This document shows, piece after piece, positions 5,912 to 6,452 of a DNA stretch of 6,452 nucleotides (position 1 is its first letter; every line of letters starts with the position of its first letter). The notes beneath the pieces were generated by a model. The model searched no databases. It was given only the letters and a program-made list of their open reading frames with translations, and was not told the origin of the DNA. Both the position numbers and the translations under genes were made by a program. The stretch comes from DATMBL01 sp035559295 (lineage in GTDB: Bacteria; Desulfobacterota; Binatia; UBA9968), in the NCBI GenBank assembly GCA_035559295.1, contig DATMBL010000259.1:1-6452 (forward strand). The letters run 5' to 3'.

Positions 5912-6452
5912 TGTTGCAACTTCGAAGCAGGTTTCTATCTTATGCTCTGCCTTCGATCGGGGAGGAAGAGATCGCGGAAGTCGTGGACTCTCTGCGCTCT
6001 GGTTGGGTAACAACCGGGCCCAAGGTGAAGCGCTTCGAGTCCGACGTCGCCGATTACGTAGGCACGAACCATGCGATCGCGGTGAGCTCGTGTACGGCGG
6101 GATTGCATATCGCTTTGACCGCCCTCGGTATCGGCCCGGGCGACGAGGTCATCGTTCCAACAATGACTTTCTGCTCGACCGCGAACGTCGTTGTCCATCT
6201 CGGCGCGACGCCGGTCCTGGTCGATGTCGGCGACGACTTCAATATCGATCCGGAGGAAGTCAAACGAGCGATCACGCCGCGGACCAAAGCGATCATGCCG
6301 GTTCATTACGGCGGTCAGGCTTGCGACTTGGAGGCAATTTACGAACTCGCCGCGCGTCACGGGCTGTCGGTCGCGGAGGATGCGGCCCATGCGATCGGCG
6401 CCTCCTACGGCGGCGAGAAAATCGGGTCGGCGCGGCTCGTGCAGGCTTTAAG
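5908..6452 (+). CDS. DegT/DnrJ/EryC1/StrS-family PLP-dependent sugar aminotransferase, 3' end missing
   Basis: 181 complete codons are readable with no stop, and the gene continues past the right edge; the family is usually about 360-420 residues. The N-terminal half is characteristic: YALPSIGEEEIAEVVDSLRS (12-31), GWVTTGPKVKRFE (32-44), the cofactor-phosphate loop AVSSCTAGLHIAL (58-70), GPGDEVIVPTMTF (75-87), AIMPVHYGGQACD (128-140) and VAEDAAHAIGASYGGEKIG (155-173). Asp158 is the likely residue that pairs with the PLP pyridine nitrogen. The lysine that forms the PLP Schiff base lies beyond the window. Such enzymes aminate a keto sugar nucleotide, commonly UDP- or dTDP-linked, using glutamate. 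Placement directly after a PglC-like transferase recalls diacetylbacillosamine-type pathways, but product identity is not determinable here. The ATGA overlap with the upstream gene suggests coupling. Confidence 0.93.
   Translation, partial: MMLQLRSRFLSYALPSIGEEEIAEVVDSLRSGWVTTGPKVKRFESDVADYVGTNHAIAVSSCTAGLHIALTALGIGPGDEVIVPTMTFCSTANVVVHLGATPVLVDVGDDFNIDPEEVKRAITPRTKAIMPVHYGGQACDLEAIYELAARHGLSVAEDAAHAIGASYGGEKIGSARLVQAL

Noticed and set aside
6191..6451. Plus-strand open frame running to the right edge
   Set aside because: It is Arg/Ser-rich and out of frame with the aminotransferase motifs, which read continuously from 5908.

Overview
This window is a stretch of an exopolysaccharide / surface-polysaccharide biosynthesis cluster. 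Seven genes lie on the + strand, and the first and last run off the window edges. The DNA is visibly GC-rich (judged by eye; not counted). The gene set fits an environmental Gram-negative-type bacterium making a lipid-linked polysaccharide by a Wzx/Wzy-like route. Nothing here fixes the taxon. The purine-rich, short-period degenerate repeats in one spacer look to me like those in some deep-branching environmental genomes, but that is an impression and not evidence.

Layout, left to right: (1) the 3' part of an O-antigen ligase/polymerase-like membrane protein (2-778); (2) a GT-B fold, GT4-type glycosyltransferase (775-2025), start and stop overlapping as ATGA; (3) an 85-nt spacer, then a FemAB/GNAT-type acyltransferase (2111-3055) with no visible Shine-Dalgarno; (4) a 106-nt repeat-bearing spacer, then a signal-peptide-bearing right-handed beta-helix protein of the pectate lyase (PL1-like) type (3162-4232); (5) an ExoA-like GT2 glycosyltransferase with C-terminal membrane helices (4260-5327); (6) a small monotopic phosphoglycosyl transferase (5327-5911), overlapping its neighbour as TGATG; (7) the 5' two-fifths or so of a DegT/DnrJ/EryC1/StrS PLP-dependent sugar aminotransferase (5908 to the right edge), overlapping as ATGA.

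Inferred joint role: the aminotransferase makes a nucleotide-activated amino sugar. The phosphoglycosyl transferase loads a first sugar phosphate onto undecaprenyl phosphate. The GT2 and GT4 enzymes extend the repeat unit. The acyltransferase may decorate it, and the ligase/polymerase-like protein polymerises or transfers it outside the inner membrane. The exported beta-helix protein may trim or release the polymer. No flippase, chain-length regulator or outer-membrane export gene is in the window; they would have to lie outside it. I see no terminator hairpin with a T-run between any of the genes, so one long transcript is plausible. I found no RNA genes, CRISPR arrays, insertion sequences or attachment sites.
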